A stretch of DNA of 25,228 nt from IMG/VR virus record IMGVR_UViG_3300009034_000197, positions 1 to 25,228 of that record. One strand, written 5' to 3'. Source of the stretch: a virus. This document shows, one piece after another, positions 1 to 6,783 of the stretch. The number at the start of each line of letters is the position of its first letter. Positions within the stretch are counted from its first letter, which is position 1. The position numbers were made by a program, and so were the translations under genes. Under the pieces are notes generated by a model. That model worked only from the letters and a program-made list of their open reading frames with translations, was not told the DNA's origin and ran no database searches.

Positions 1-429
1 GGGACTAAGGTGGGATTGACGGCCAAGGGCTTCCTGGTCATAGCAGACTTGGTTCGGGATCGTTGGGAGTGGCCGGACGCGCTCAGGGTTATAGGCGATA
101 CGGCGAGGATGGATGGGCCGGAGACGCAGCAGGGCGTGGAGGACGTAGGGGTGCAGAAGGGGATGTACCAGATGCTCCAGCGCGAACCTCGCCTGGTGGG
201 GTTGGCCTTCAAGCCGATAAGGGTGGTAACGGACAAACTAACCCGGGCCATGCCATTTCTAGCCAGGGCGGAACAGCAAAAAGTGATATTAGTGCGGGGA
301 GATTGGAATAAGGATTTCATTGATGAAGTATGTGCTTTCCCGGAAGGCAAGCACGACGATCAGGTGGATGCCGTGAGCGGGGCGATGCAGATGATTAGAA
401 TGGCCGGCCGGGTGATAGATTTCGCATGA
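1..429 (+). CDS. terL: Terminase large subunit, C-terminal part (5' end outside window)
   Basis: The frame is open from base 1, so the gene begins upstream and only its last 142 codons are here. The visible part matches the RNase H-fold nuclease domain of phage large terminases, which cuts concatemeric DNA at the portal during packaging. Seen: a strand beginning GTKVGLTAKGFLVIADLV, then the conserved end motif FPEGKHDDQVDAVSGAMQ, whose paired aspartates are the usual metal-binding residues of the family. The N-terminal ATPase domain is not in the window. The GTG at 10 is in frame but is internal, not a start. The stop TGA (427-429) overlaps the ATG of the next gene by four bases. Position immediately before the portal fits standard phage order. 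Confidence 0.88.
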   Translation, partial: GTKVGLTAKGFLVIADLVRDRWEWPDALRVIGDTARMDGPETQQGVEDVGVQKGMYQMLQREPRLVGLAFKPIRVVTDKLTRAMPFLARAEQQKVILVRGDWNKDFIDEVCAFPEGKHDDQVDAVSGAMQMIRMAGRVIDFA

Positions 430-578
430 AACCGATATTCTTCGATGCGCTTTGGGCGACACTGGGAGTGTTGGCCGCCTTCGGGTTGGTTGGGTCTGTG
501 TTCGTGATTGGCCTCGTGGCCGAGGCGTTGTTGAAAGCGGTCATCGTGGTGATGGTCCGCAGGGCGAGTAGAGAATGA
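426..578 (+). CDS. Small membrane protein (50 aa), function unknown
   Basis: A 50-codon frame joins terminase and portal by ATGA overlaps at both ends (426-429 and 575-578), a strong sign that it is translated by coupling. The protein starts MKPIFFDALWATLGV and contains one continuous hydrophobic segment at about residues 8-42, ending in a short basic tail (RRASRE). This predicts one long or two short membrane helices. I do not recognise a family. Being wedged between packaging genes it could help dock packaging at the membrane, or be a small accessory gene; neither can be shown from sequence. It is below the size usually called automatically. Confidence 0.6.
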   Translation: MKPIFFDALWATLGVLAAFGLVGSVFVIGLVAEALLKAVIVVMVRRASRE

Positions 579-2830
579 TAAAGGACATCCTTCGGGAGAT
601 ACCGAGGCAGATTCTATCGCTTGACGACATCATGGGGAACTTGGGCTATCTCAGGGCTGACAGCAAACTCCCGATGGTCGTGAAGGTCGTCGGCGAGCGG
701 GGCGAACAGCAACCGATATCGATAGCGACCACCGCCGACAACCAGATGAAGGCATACCAGCAGGTGAGCTGGGTCTATGCCTCGGTGTCCAGGATATGCA
801 GGGCGGCGGCCAGCGTTTCCTTCAACGTGCTCGAAAGGAAGGCCGAACAGGAAGAGGAAATCGTCTCCCATCCCTTCGAGGAGTTGCTGTGGCGGCCCAA
901 CCCGTTCATGTCCCGCTATCAGTTGTGGGAGCAGACGGTGGGATTCCAGGAATTGGCGGGCAACGCCTATTGGTATCTCAATAACGTCGGGGGCGAACCC
1001 AAGGAGATATGGCCGTTGCGCCCGGACCGGATGAGGGTGGTGGCGGATAAAAAGCGATATATCAAGGGCTGGGTGTACGAGATGGAGGGGCGGAGCGTGA
1101 CCTTGGAAGCGGAAGAAGTCGTCCATTTCCCCCTGTGGCATCCCCGCCACGATTTCCTGGGGCTTTCGCCCGTAGAAGCGGCGGCGCTTGCGGGGGAAAC
1201 CGATTATGCAGCGGCTGATTACAACAGGAACTTCTTCGCCGGGGGGAGGGCGGTTCCGGCGGGCCTGTTGAACATCAAAGAGATGGTGGGGGACGCGGAG
1301 TTCGAGCGCATCAAAAAGGAATGGGTGGCAACCTATGGGGCCAAGGGGACGGAACAGAAGACCGGCTTCATCCGGGGGGCGGCGGCCGAATGGCAGGACA
1401 TTGGATTGAGCCACGAAGATATGCAATGGCTGGAAGGCCGCAAATTCAACCAGGAAGAGATAATGACCGGAATCTACCAGATCCCCCCGGGCTTGTACCG
1501 CGAGAGCGCGACCCAAGCCAATGCGGAGGTGGCCTGGCGATTCTTCCTGACCTGGGTGATATGGCCCATGCTGGTGAGGATTGGGGAGATCCTCACCTCG
1601 CAGGTGCTGTGGCGCTTCTACGATCGCGGCCTCGTGGGCCGGTTCGAGGACGTGAGGCCCGAAAACAGGGAATTGCTCATCCAGGAGGCGGGGGTTTTCT
1701 TGAATCCTTTGAATCCCATATTGACGGTGGATGAGGCGAGGCTTCGTTACGCGGGCTTGGGGCCCATTGGCGCCGAGAAGCCGGAGGTGGAGGAAAAGCC
1801 GCCTGAAGAAGAGGAACAGGAAAAGGCGAAGGGCAATGGGGACTTACAACGTTGGGAGCGGAAAGCCAGGCGGTGGCTGAAAGAACGGGGGACGGCGGAT
1901 GCCCCGTTTGAGTCGGCGACCTTGGACCCGAGGCTCATAGCCGTCATCCAGGAACAATTGCGGCTGGCCGAGAACGTGAACGACATCAAGGCCGTTTTCG
2001 ATGGTGCCAAGGAGGGGGCTTTCCCACCCAGGCGGGATTTAGACCGTTTCGAGCCTTGGGCGAAGGGCTTGGATAGGGGGGCTAAACTTTGGGAAGGCCA
2101 TTTCAGGGAAAAGGCCAAAGCTCTCTTCCGCCAGGAGAAGAACAAGATATTGAAGATTCTCAAGAAGGCCGGCAAGGGCGAGAAGAAGGCGACCGTCGCA
2201 TACCAGGATTTCCTCCTCCAAGTCGAGGACTATTTGAAGATGGCCGGCGAAGCGTGGCGCAGCGAGTTCCTGCCCATTTTCCAAGCCCTCATAGCCGGTT
2301 CGGCGGAGATAATGACGGCCACTTGGGGTATAGAATTTGATGTGACATCCCCCGAAACCCTGGCCTGGTTGGAACGGTACTCGATGAAGTTCGCCGATGG
2401 CATCGTGGGCAAGACAGGCGAATCGGTCAGGGAGATCATCTTCCAAGGCCAGGAGGAAGGCTGGACGATTTCCCAGATGAGGAAGGCCCTGGCGGAGAAG
2501 TTCGGGGAATTCGATAGGGTGAGAGCGGAACGGATCGCCCGCACAGAAACCATCAGGAGTTCCAACGCCGGGAGTGTGGAGGGATTCAGGCAGGTGGGGA
2601 TCACCAAGAAACAGTGGTATGCCGCGCTTGACCAACGGACTTGCCCCTTCTGTTCCGAGATGCACGGCAAGATAGTGGGAATCGAGGAGATCTACCAAGA
2701 CCAGGGCACGGAGATGATCGTGGGAGAAGGCGAGGAGATTCAACGCCTGAAATTCGATTACGAGGCGGTGAACTATCCTCCGCTCCATGCAAGTTGTAGA
2801 TGCGTGATATTGCCAATCATAGGGGGCTAG
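575..2830 (+). CDS. Portal protein fused to MuF/SPP1 gp7-type minor head protein
   Basis: This is a 751-aa protein. Residues about 1-400 look like an HK97-type portal, the dodecameric ring for DNA entry: a helical stretch with YASVSRICRAAASVSFNVLE, then HPFEELLWRPNPF, and the helix-rich end RESATQANAEVAWRFFLTW. A charged linker (about 405-425, EEKPPEEEEQEKAKG) leads into a second module. Its C-terminus has the MuF (PF04233-like) signature: RAERIARTETIRSSNAG, then C690-x-x-C693 and H738-x-x-C741-x-C743. MuF-like proteins are minor head components, normally a separate gene directly after the portal, so the fusion keeps gene order. No internal ribosome site was seen near the linker. The start ATG at 575 overlaps the previous stop. 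The stop at 2828-2830 lies just before the capsid-gene start at 2833. Confidence 0.88.
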   Translation: MIKDILREIPRQILSLDDIMGNLGYLRADSKLPMVVKVVGERGEQQPISIATTADNQMKAYQQVSWVYASVSRICRAAASVSFNVLERKAEQEEEIVSHPFEELLWRPNPFMSRYQLWEQTVGFQELAGNAYWYLNNVGGEPKEIWPLRPDRMRVVADKKRYIKGWVYEMEGRSVTLEAEEVVHFPLWHPRHDFLGLSPVEAAALAGETDYAAADYNRNFFAGGRAVPAGLLNIKEMVGDAEFERIKKEWVATYGAKGTEQKTGFIRGAAAEWQDIGLSHEDMQWLEGRKFNQEEIMTGIYQIPPGLYRESATQANAEVAWRFFLTWVIWPMLVRIGEILTSQVLWRFYDRGLVGRFEDVRPENRELLIQEAGVFLNPLNPILTVDEARLRYAGLGPIGAEKPEVEEKPPEEEEQEKAKGNGDLQRWERKARRWLKERGTADAPFESATLDPRLIAVIQEQLRLAENVNDIKAVFDGAKEGAFPPRRDLDRFEPWAKGLDRGAKLWEGHFREKAKALFRQEKNKILKILKKAGKGEKKATVAYQDFLLQVEDYLKMAGEAWRSEFLPIFQALIAGSAEIMTATWGIEFDVTSPETLAWLERYSMKFADGIVGKTGESVREIIFQGQEEGWTISQMRKALAEKFGEFDRVRAERIARTETIRSSNAGSVEGFRQVGITKKQWYAALDQRTCPFCSEMHGKIVGIEEIYQDQGTEMIVGEGEEIQRLKFDYEAVNYPPLHASCRCVILPIIGG

Positions 2831-2832
2831 AT

Positions 2833-5073
2833 ATGGAAGCGAAAGTCGAGACGACGGAGAACTACCACCGCATCCCCGTGAGCGAGGGGCACCAAGGCCA
2901 TCGCATCAGGACAATTTCGATAAGCGATGACCGGGGTATCAACGCGCTCTACTGTGGGGAATGCCGGGAAGTCGTGACCTATCTGTTCAATGTGGACAAA
3001 TGGAGCATGGCCGAGGCGAAGCGGTGGGTTTCGGAGCACAAGGCGATGATTACCGAGATCGGTGAGCAGTCGTACAAGGTGGAGGTGGAACCGATGGATG
3101 TCGTAGATGATCCCAACACAGGGAAGGAATTGACCATTGAGGAAAAGGCCGTGAAAGCTGTCGAGGAGGACGGCGAGTGGATTCTGGAGGGCCTGGGTGT
3201 GCCCTATGGAGGCCCCTTCGAGGGCAAGGATGAAACAGGCGAATTCTTCGATGAGAAGACGGATCTGGGTCTCGACCTCTATCCCAAGCGCCCCGTCGTT
3301 TTCCATCATGGCCTGACCGAGAAGGAGCCGGAAGTCATCGGGCAAGAGATCACCCACGAGAAGCGGGATGGAGGCACTTGGATCAGGGTGGTCTTGGATA
3401 AGACGAAAGAGTTGGCGAAAAGGGCGTGGGAATTGGCCAAGCAGGGCAAACTTTTCTTCTCTAGCGGGGCCATATCCCACCTAGTACGGAAAGGCAAGGA
3501 GGGCCGCATCTTGAAGTGGCCCGTGGCGGAGTGGTCGGTCACTCCGAAGCCTGCGAATCGTTATGCCGTCGCTCAAGCGGCGGCCAAAGCGCATTTCAAA
3601 GCCATAGGCATCGAGTTCGACGATGGAGCCTCCTCGGATAAGGCCGGTGAAGCCTTGGAGGAGGCGGGACGACGAGATGCCGATGGCGATGAGACAGTAC
3701 AAGACAAGAGAGGTGACAAAGTGAGCGATGAAGTGAAAGCGGCTGTGGAAGCAGCCCTGAAGGAACGTGAGGAGGCCGAACAGCGGGCCAAGGACGCGGC
3801 AGAGCTGGAGACTTTACGCACCGAGATCCCCGATCTCAAGAAGCAGATCGACGAATTGAAGGCGGAGGTGGAACGCAAGCCCATCTTCGGGGACGGCGAT
3901 GTGGAAGTCAAAGGCAACTTCTGGGACCAGCAGGACGCGGCCGATCGTGAGATGGTCTACATGATGCTCTTGGGAGCCGGGCAACCGGCCTCAGAGGAGT
4001 TGCGGCAGGCCGTGAAGGGCGGTCTTGAGGAAGCCGTCAAGGCTGATCCTTTCTGGCTCAGGGGCGATGAGGATAAACCGCAAACCCTTGATATGCAGAT
4101 CAAGGCTATCGCCCTGATGGACCGGACGGATACCGCCAACTGGCGGCCCCAAAACTACGAAAAGCGGGTGTGGGATCGGCTACGCTTGGAGAACAGGGCT
4201 GCGGCCCAGTTCACCAACATGGACCTGCCGAGCGACAACTACTACCTGCCGACATCGACCGCTGGGCCGACCGTGTATGTAGTCCCCGAGCAGACCGCCG
4301 GAACTCCCACCTTGGCGACTGGCATCACCACCAGCCAGATCACCGATGCCAAGGTGACGTTTGCAACGACCAAGCTCGGTTGCGCCGTCTGGTTCAGCGG
4401 CGAGTTGGACGAAGATGGGATTGTACCCCAGCTCCCCATTGTGCGTGACCAGATGGCCAAGGCACAGGATGAGGCGATAGAGAACGCCATCTTGAGTGGT
4501 GACAAGACCACCGGAACCGGCAACATCTCCGAGGCCACCGCCGCCACGACCAGCAAGAACATCGTCTGCGACGGCCTGCGGCACTTCGGCCTGGTGGACG
4601 CCACGACCTACAAGCGCGATTGCGGCGCGCTCGATCTGGCTGATGTCCATGCGTTGCGCCAACTGATGGCCAAGCACGGGATAAGGCCGTCGGATCTCGT
4701 TTGGTTCTGCGACTACAACACCATCTATAAGATGCTCGACTTCGACGAGTTCACCACCATAGACAAGATGGGGCCGAAGGCAACGATTGTCACGGGGCAG
4801 GTGGCCGACCTATCGGGTTCCCCGCTTATCGTCTCCGGCGAGATGAACAAGTTCGGGACCGACGGGAAATACCACGCCACGCCGACCACAGGCATCCTGA
4901 TCTGCGCGCACAAGCCTTCCTGGCTCGTGGGTTGGCGCAGGCGCATCAAGTTCGGCGTCAACTACTACGACCATCTTGATGCAACCCGGGTGACCTCGCT
5001 TCTGAGAATGGACCTTCAGAAGTTCGGAACGACCGATGGGCACGCGGTCGTGGGTTACAACATCACGCTTTAG
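2833..5073 (+). CDS. Prohead protease fused in frame to HK97-fold major capsid protein
   Basis: One 746-aa frame holds three modules. Residues about 1-260 resemble a phage prohead serine protease (S78-like): FHHG (H158/H159), SSGA (S210/S211) and the typical EWSVTPKPANRYA motif; H and S are the likely catalytic residues. An N-terminal subdomain carries a CGEC pair. Residues about 297-355 form a charged coiled coil (KEREEAEQRAKDAAE), like the HK97 delta/scaffold region. The remaining about 390 residues look like an HK97-fold capsid protein (QDEAIENAILSGD, later WRRRIKFGVNYYDHLDATRV). I chose ATG 2833 over the upstream in-frame ATG 2800 because AGGGGG sits 6 bases before it and 2800 lies inside the portal gene. 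In HK97 protease and capsid are separate genes; here they are continuous, with an internal start at 3721. Confidence 0.82.
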   Translation: MEAKVETTENYHRIPVSEGHQGHRIRTISISDDRGINALYCGECREVVTYLFNVDKWSMAEAKRWVSEHKAMITEIGEQSYKVEVEPMDVVDDPNTGKELTIEEKAVKAVEEDGEWILEGLGVPYGGPFEGKDETGEFFDEKTDLGLDLYPKRPVVFHHGLTEKEPEVIGQEITHEKRDGGTWIRVVLDKTKELAKRAWELAKQGKLFFSSGAISHLVRKGKEGRILKWPVAEWSVTPKPANRYAVAQAAAKAHFKAIGIEFDDGASSDKAGEALEEAGRRDADGDETVQDKRGDKVSDEVKAAVEAALKEREEAEQRAKDAAELETLRTEIPDLKKQIDELKAEVERKPIFGDGDVEVKGNFWDQQDAADREMVYMMLLGAGQPASEELRQAVKGGLEEAVKADPFWLRGDEDKPQTLDMQIKAIALMDRTDTANWRPQNYEKRVWDRLRLENRAAAQFTNMDLPSDNYYLPTSTAGPTVYVVPEQTAGTPTLATGITTSQITDAKVTFATTKLGCAVWFSGELDEDGIVPQLPIVRDQMAKAQDEAIENAILSGDKTTGTGNISEATAATTSKNIVCDGLRHFGLVDATTYKRDCGALDLADVHALRQLMAKHGIRPSDLVWFCDYNTIYKMLDFDEFTTIDKMGPKATIVTGQVADLSGSPLIVSGEMNKFGTDGKYHATPTTGILICAHKPSWLVGWRRRIKFGVNYYDHLDATRVTSLLRMDLQKFGTTDGHAVVGYNITL
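3707..3723 (+). promoter_or_regulatory. Internal ribosome binding site and GTG start for the capsid
   Basis: The bases AGAGAGGTGACAAAGTG place an extended Shine-Dalgarno match (GAGGTGA) four bases before an in-frame GTG. It lies in a stretch of charged, low-conservation linker (DETVQDKRGDK) where chance selection for such a site is unlikely. Confidence 0.6.
3721..5073 (+). CDS. Nested capsid precursor from an internal GTG start (delta domain + capsid)
   Basis: Within the protease-capsid frame, GTG at 3721 is in frame and preceded by GAGGTGA (3710-3716), a seven-base match to the 16S rRNA tail with a four-base gap. This is nearly the same arrangement as the downstream gene at 5155 (GGAGGTGA, CCA, GTG). 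The product would be 450 aa, starting VSDEVKAAVEAALKEREE: a coiled-coil scaffold segment followed by the HK97-fold capsid, i.e. the architecture of the HK97 capsid precursor. The GTG falls exactly at the protease/scaffold boundary. Inferred: most capsid protein is made from this start, with the long protease-capsid product made in small amounts, comparable in principle to the nested scaffold in lambda C/Nu3. Initiation at this site is not proven by sequence. Confidence 0.6.
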   Translation: MSDEVKAAVEAALKEREEAEQRAKDAAELETLRTEIPDLKKQIDELKAEVERKPIFGDGDVEVKGNFWDQQDAADREMVYMMLLGAGQPASEELRQAVKGGLEEAVKADPFWLRGDEDKPQTLDMQIKAIALMDRTDTANWRPQNYEKRVWDRLRLENRAAAQFTNMDLPSDNYYLPTSTAGPTVYVVPEQTAGTPTLATGITTSQITDAKVTFATTKLGCAVWFSGELDEDGIVPQLPIVRDQMAKAQDEAIENAILSGDKTTGTGNISEATAATTSKNIVCDGLRHFGLVDATTYKRDCGALDLADVHALRQLMAKHGIRPSDLVWFCDYNTIYKMLDFDEFTTIDKMGPKATIVTGQVADLSGSPLIVSGEMNKFGTDGKYHATPTTGILICAHKPSWLVGWRRRIKFGVNYYDHLDATRVTSLLRMDLQKFGTTDGHAVVGYNITL

Positions 5074-5096
5074 TGATGCAAATAGTAGGACTGGTG

Positions 5097-5126
5097 AGGG
5101 GTGGGGAAAGGACTCGCCCCACCCCT
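5097..5126 (+). other. Perfect 10-bp RNA hairpin after the capsid gene
   Basis: AGGGGTGGGG (5097-5106) pairs perfectly with CCCCACCCCT (5117-5126) around a 10-base loop. No T-run follows; instead TCAAAAAAAG is found, so it is not a normal rho-independent terminator in the + direction. It may protect the capsid mRNA 3' end, act as a processing site, or weaken read-through into the next gene. Confidence 0.5.
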
Positions 5127-5154
5127 GGCCTCAAAAAAAGACAGGAGGTGACCA

Positions 5155-5709
5155 GTGAGTCAGAGGGAAAGAATATCAATCAAGGCCAAGAAAAAGTGTA
5201 CGATTGACATGGCTGCCGACGCCATTAGTGGCGAGGAGCACGCGTTCGCCGTCGCTTACGCTGGCATCCTCAGCTCCGGCGATTCGATGGTCGGTGGCAA
5301 TTTCGCCGTCACCCCAACCGGGTCTGCTGGGTCCTGGGTTTCTGGCATTTATGCCAAGGTGACTCAGGGGGCTACGAAAGCCGTTAACGGCTATATCAGC
5401 GGCGCGGAGTTCGAGGTCATCAATAGTGCCGACAATGTATCGGACAACTTCGTGCTAGTGCTGAACTCCAACAATAGTGGTGGTCAGCGTGGTTCGCACG
5501 AGTCCTACATCGCCCTACGCAGCTATGGTTCATTGGCAGCCAATAGTTTCTTATGGGTGTCAACCGACCATACCATCGGCACGAAGAGCGATACCGTTCT
5601 GATGAGCACGTTCGCCGACGGCGCGCACATCAGCCACGCCCTGCGGTTCATAGCAGGGTCAACGCCGTATTGGCTTTTGGCTTCCAGCACGGCACCGTCA
5701 GGCACGTAA
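5155..5709 (+). CDS. Beta-rich structural protein, candidate head decoration or fibre protein
   Basis: The protein has 184 aa, starting at GTG 5155 behind AGGAGGTGA, among the strongest ribosome sites in the window and expected for an abundant protein. It is rich in Gly, Ser, Ala and Thr, lacks membrane segments, and alternates short hydrophobic strands (FAVAYAGILSSGDSMVGG, NFVLVLNSNNSGG). The C-terminus ALRFIAGSTPYWLLASSTAP resembles ends of beta-rich virion proteins. The position directly after the major capsid gene is where decoration or head-stabilising proteins are usually encoded. I do not recognise a named family. The gene is isolated between two hairpins (5097-5126 and 5720-5743), suggesting a separately controlled or stabilised mRNA segment. 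Alternatives are a head fibre or a surface-exposed accessory protein. Confidence 0.6.
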   Translation: MSQRERISIKAKKKCTIDMAADAISGEEHAFAVAYAGILSSGDSMVGGNFAVTPTGSAGSWVSGIYAKVTQGATKAVNGYISGAEFEVINSADNVSDNFVLVLNSNNSGGQRGSHESYIALRSYGSLAANSFLWVSTDHTIGTKSDTVLMSTFADGAHISHALRFIAGSTPYWLLASSTAPSGT

Positions 5710-5719
5710 ACAAGGCTTT

Positions 5720-5743
5720 GGGGGCGAGCCTATAATCGCCCCC
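5720..5743 (+). other. Perfect 8-bp hairpin downstream of the decoration-like gene
   Basis: GGGGGCGA (5720-5727) pairs perfectly with TCGCCCCC (5736-5743); the loop is GCCTATAA. No T-run follows, so it resembles an mRNA-stabilising or processing hairpin more than a strong terminator. A TATAAT (5731-5736) overlaps the loop and stem but lacks a credible -35 or TG extension. Confidence 0.5.
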
Positions 5744-5763
5744 ATAACAAAATAGGGAAACCG

Positions 5764-6117
5764 ATGCTCCTGAGTGTCAGACAGCGAATAGTGCTCTTGC
5801 AGCTCATCCCTCCGCAGAGCGGGAACTTGACGACCTTGAGGATCGTGAGGAAGTTGCGGGAGGATTTGAGCTTCACCGAGGAAGAGCACAAGAAGTTCGA
5901 CATGCGGCCGGAGGACGATGGCGTTGCGTGGGATGCGGAACTTGCGGAACCCAAGGAAGTCGAGATAGGCGAGGTGGCCCATGGGATCATAGTCGACAAC
6001 CTGAAGATGATGAACCAACGGGAGGTGTTGCCGGAAGATTGCCTTGACATCATCCACCTGTTCCCTGAAGTAGAGGAGGAGGCCAAAGATGGAAATAGAA
6101 AAGTGGAAGGCGGTTGA
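5764..6117 (+). CDS. Conserved-looking small phage protein, function unknown (117 aa)
   Basis: The start ATG at 5764 follows AGGGAAACCG, a moderate ribosome site. The protein begins MLLSVRQRIVLLQLIPPQSG, a helical hydrophobic start, then TLRIVRKLREDLSFTEEEHK and an acidic C-terminal half (VEIGEVAHGIIVDNLKMMN, PEVEEEAKDG). There are no membrane spans and no catalytic motifs. The composition and length suggest a soluble alpha-helical assembly or accessory factor. Its last 29 bases overlap the start of the 57-aa membrane gene at 6089, whose ribosome site lies inside this coding region. It lies in the structural operon between the capsid and the connector genes. The family is not identified. Confidence 0.6.
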   Translation: MLLSVRQRIVLLQLIPPQSGNLTTLRIVRKLREDLSFTEEEHKKFDMRPEDDGVAWDAELAEPKEVEIGEVAHGIIVDNLKMMNQREVLPEDCLDIIHLFPEVEEEAKDGNRKVEGG

Positions 6118-6262
6118 CATACGCTGGAAAAACCTAACCAAGGAAGTACGGCTCCGCGATGTGCTTTGGGGGGCGGATATTTTCATCCAAGGCGTGCCAA
6201 TGATCAAGCTAATGGTGGCCGCCAATCTCGTCGTGTGGATCTTGCTCTGGGCCTTCAAATAG
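6089..6262 (+). CDS. Small single-pass membrane protein (57 aa)
   Basis: The start ATG at 6089 is preceded by GGAGGAGG (6075-6082), a very strong ribosome site with a six-base gap, although it lies within the previous gene's 3' end. The protein starts MEIEKWKAVDIRWKNLT and ends in one hydrophobic helix at about residues 37-56 (MIKLMVAANLVVWILLWAFK), predicting a C-terminal membrane anchor with the basic, amphipathic part in the cytoplasm. I do not recognise a family. Such tail-anchored proteins in phage structural operons may be superinfection-exclusion or lysis-timing factors, but this is only speculation. Confidence 0.6.
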   Translation: MEIEKWKAVDIRWKNLTKEVRLRDVLWGADIFIQGVPMIKLMVAANLVVWILLWAFK

Positions 6263-6283
6263 CATCCGGAAGGGAGGAAGCCG

Positions 6284-6496
6284 ATGGCTAATTACACGAT
6301 ATACGTAATTCCTTATACGGCGGAATTGAAGCCTGGCACGATTCTGGAAGTGCGGAACAGTGAAAGGGACGAGTGGGCCGATTGCCTCGAAGACTGCCTA
6401 GCCATAGAGAAGCCCAACATCACCTCGGCCCGGGCCTTGAGGGACGACATCCAGAGCGGGGCGTTCGATCTGCCGTATCTGCCGTCGGACAGATAG
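6284..6496 (+). CDS. Small hypothetical protein (70 aa), paralogue of the next gene
   Basis: The start ATG at 6284 follows GGGAGG with a suitable gap. The protein MANYTIYVIPYTAELKPGTI... has a short beta-strand start, then PGTILEVRNSERDEWADCLE and a C-terminal helix plus DIQSGAFDLP. The pattern PG-[ST]-I-[LI], then W, E, then a helix ending in [SD]G-[AS]-F-[DE]-L is repeated in the next gene (6505-6783), so the two look like an old tandem duplication. No known domain is recognised. Location in the structural operon suggests a virion or assembly role, unproven. Confidence 0.55.
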   Translation: MANYTIYVIPYTAELKPGTILEVRNSERDEWADCLEDCLAIEKPNITSARALRDDIQSGAFDLPYLPSDR

Positions 6497-6504
6497 GAGG
6501 AGAC

Positions 6505-6783
6505 ATGGCGAAGAAGAAGGCGGCCAAGAAAGTCAGGCGGAAATTCACCAGCCTCGTGGTCGTCTACGAGATACGGGACTTCGGCGTGGTCTTCATGCCG
6601 GGGAGCATCATAAGGCTTCCAGTTGAGCAATTGGAAGCGTGGCGGCCATACATCGAGAGCCGTGCGGTCATCAAGGTGTCCTCCAAGAAAAAGGCGGAAG
6701 CGGTGGCTAAGAGCGTGATAGATGGCTCCTTCGAGTTGGCCCCCAGCGTAAAGCATTCCACGAAGCACGGGGGGTTCGGCTGA
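6505..6783 (+). CDS. Small basic hypothetical protein (92 aa), paralogue of the previous gene
   Basis: Start ATG 6505 follows AGGAGG, with eight bases after the previous stop. A longer in-frame extension upstream to 6373 overlaps the previous gene and lacks a ribosome site, so the short form is preferred. The N-terminus is Lys-rich (MAKKKAAKKVRRKF), possibly nucleic-acid binding, followed by beta strands (SLVVVYEIRDFGVVFMPGSI) and a helix ending VIDGSFELAP. This core matches the 6284 gene in spacing. The stop TGA (6781-6783) overlaps the proposed CTG start of the sulfatase-like gene, implying coupled translation. Function unknown. Confidence 0.55.
   Translation: MAKKKAAKKVRRKFTSLVVVYEIRDFGVVFMPGSIIRLPVEQLEAWRPYIESRAVIKVSSKKKAEAVAKSVIDGSFELAPSVKHSTKHGGFG

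Noticed and set aside
614-1516. 300-aa reverse-strand open frame across the portal
   Set aside because: It is the mirror of a strongly supported portal gene; no ribosome site, family features or sensible composition.
2039-2788. 249-aa reverse-strand open frame over the MuF domain
   Set aside because: It shadows a domain with conserved Cys/His signature; long antisense frames are common in GC-rich coding DNA.
5097-5126. Rho-independent terminator after the capsid gene
   Set aside because: Stem is perfect but no T-run follows; an A-run is found instead.
5731-5736. TATAAT as a plus-strand promoter for 5764
   Set aside because: It lies in a hairpin loop and stem, lacks a TG extension and has no -35.
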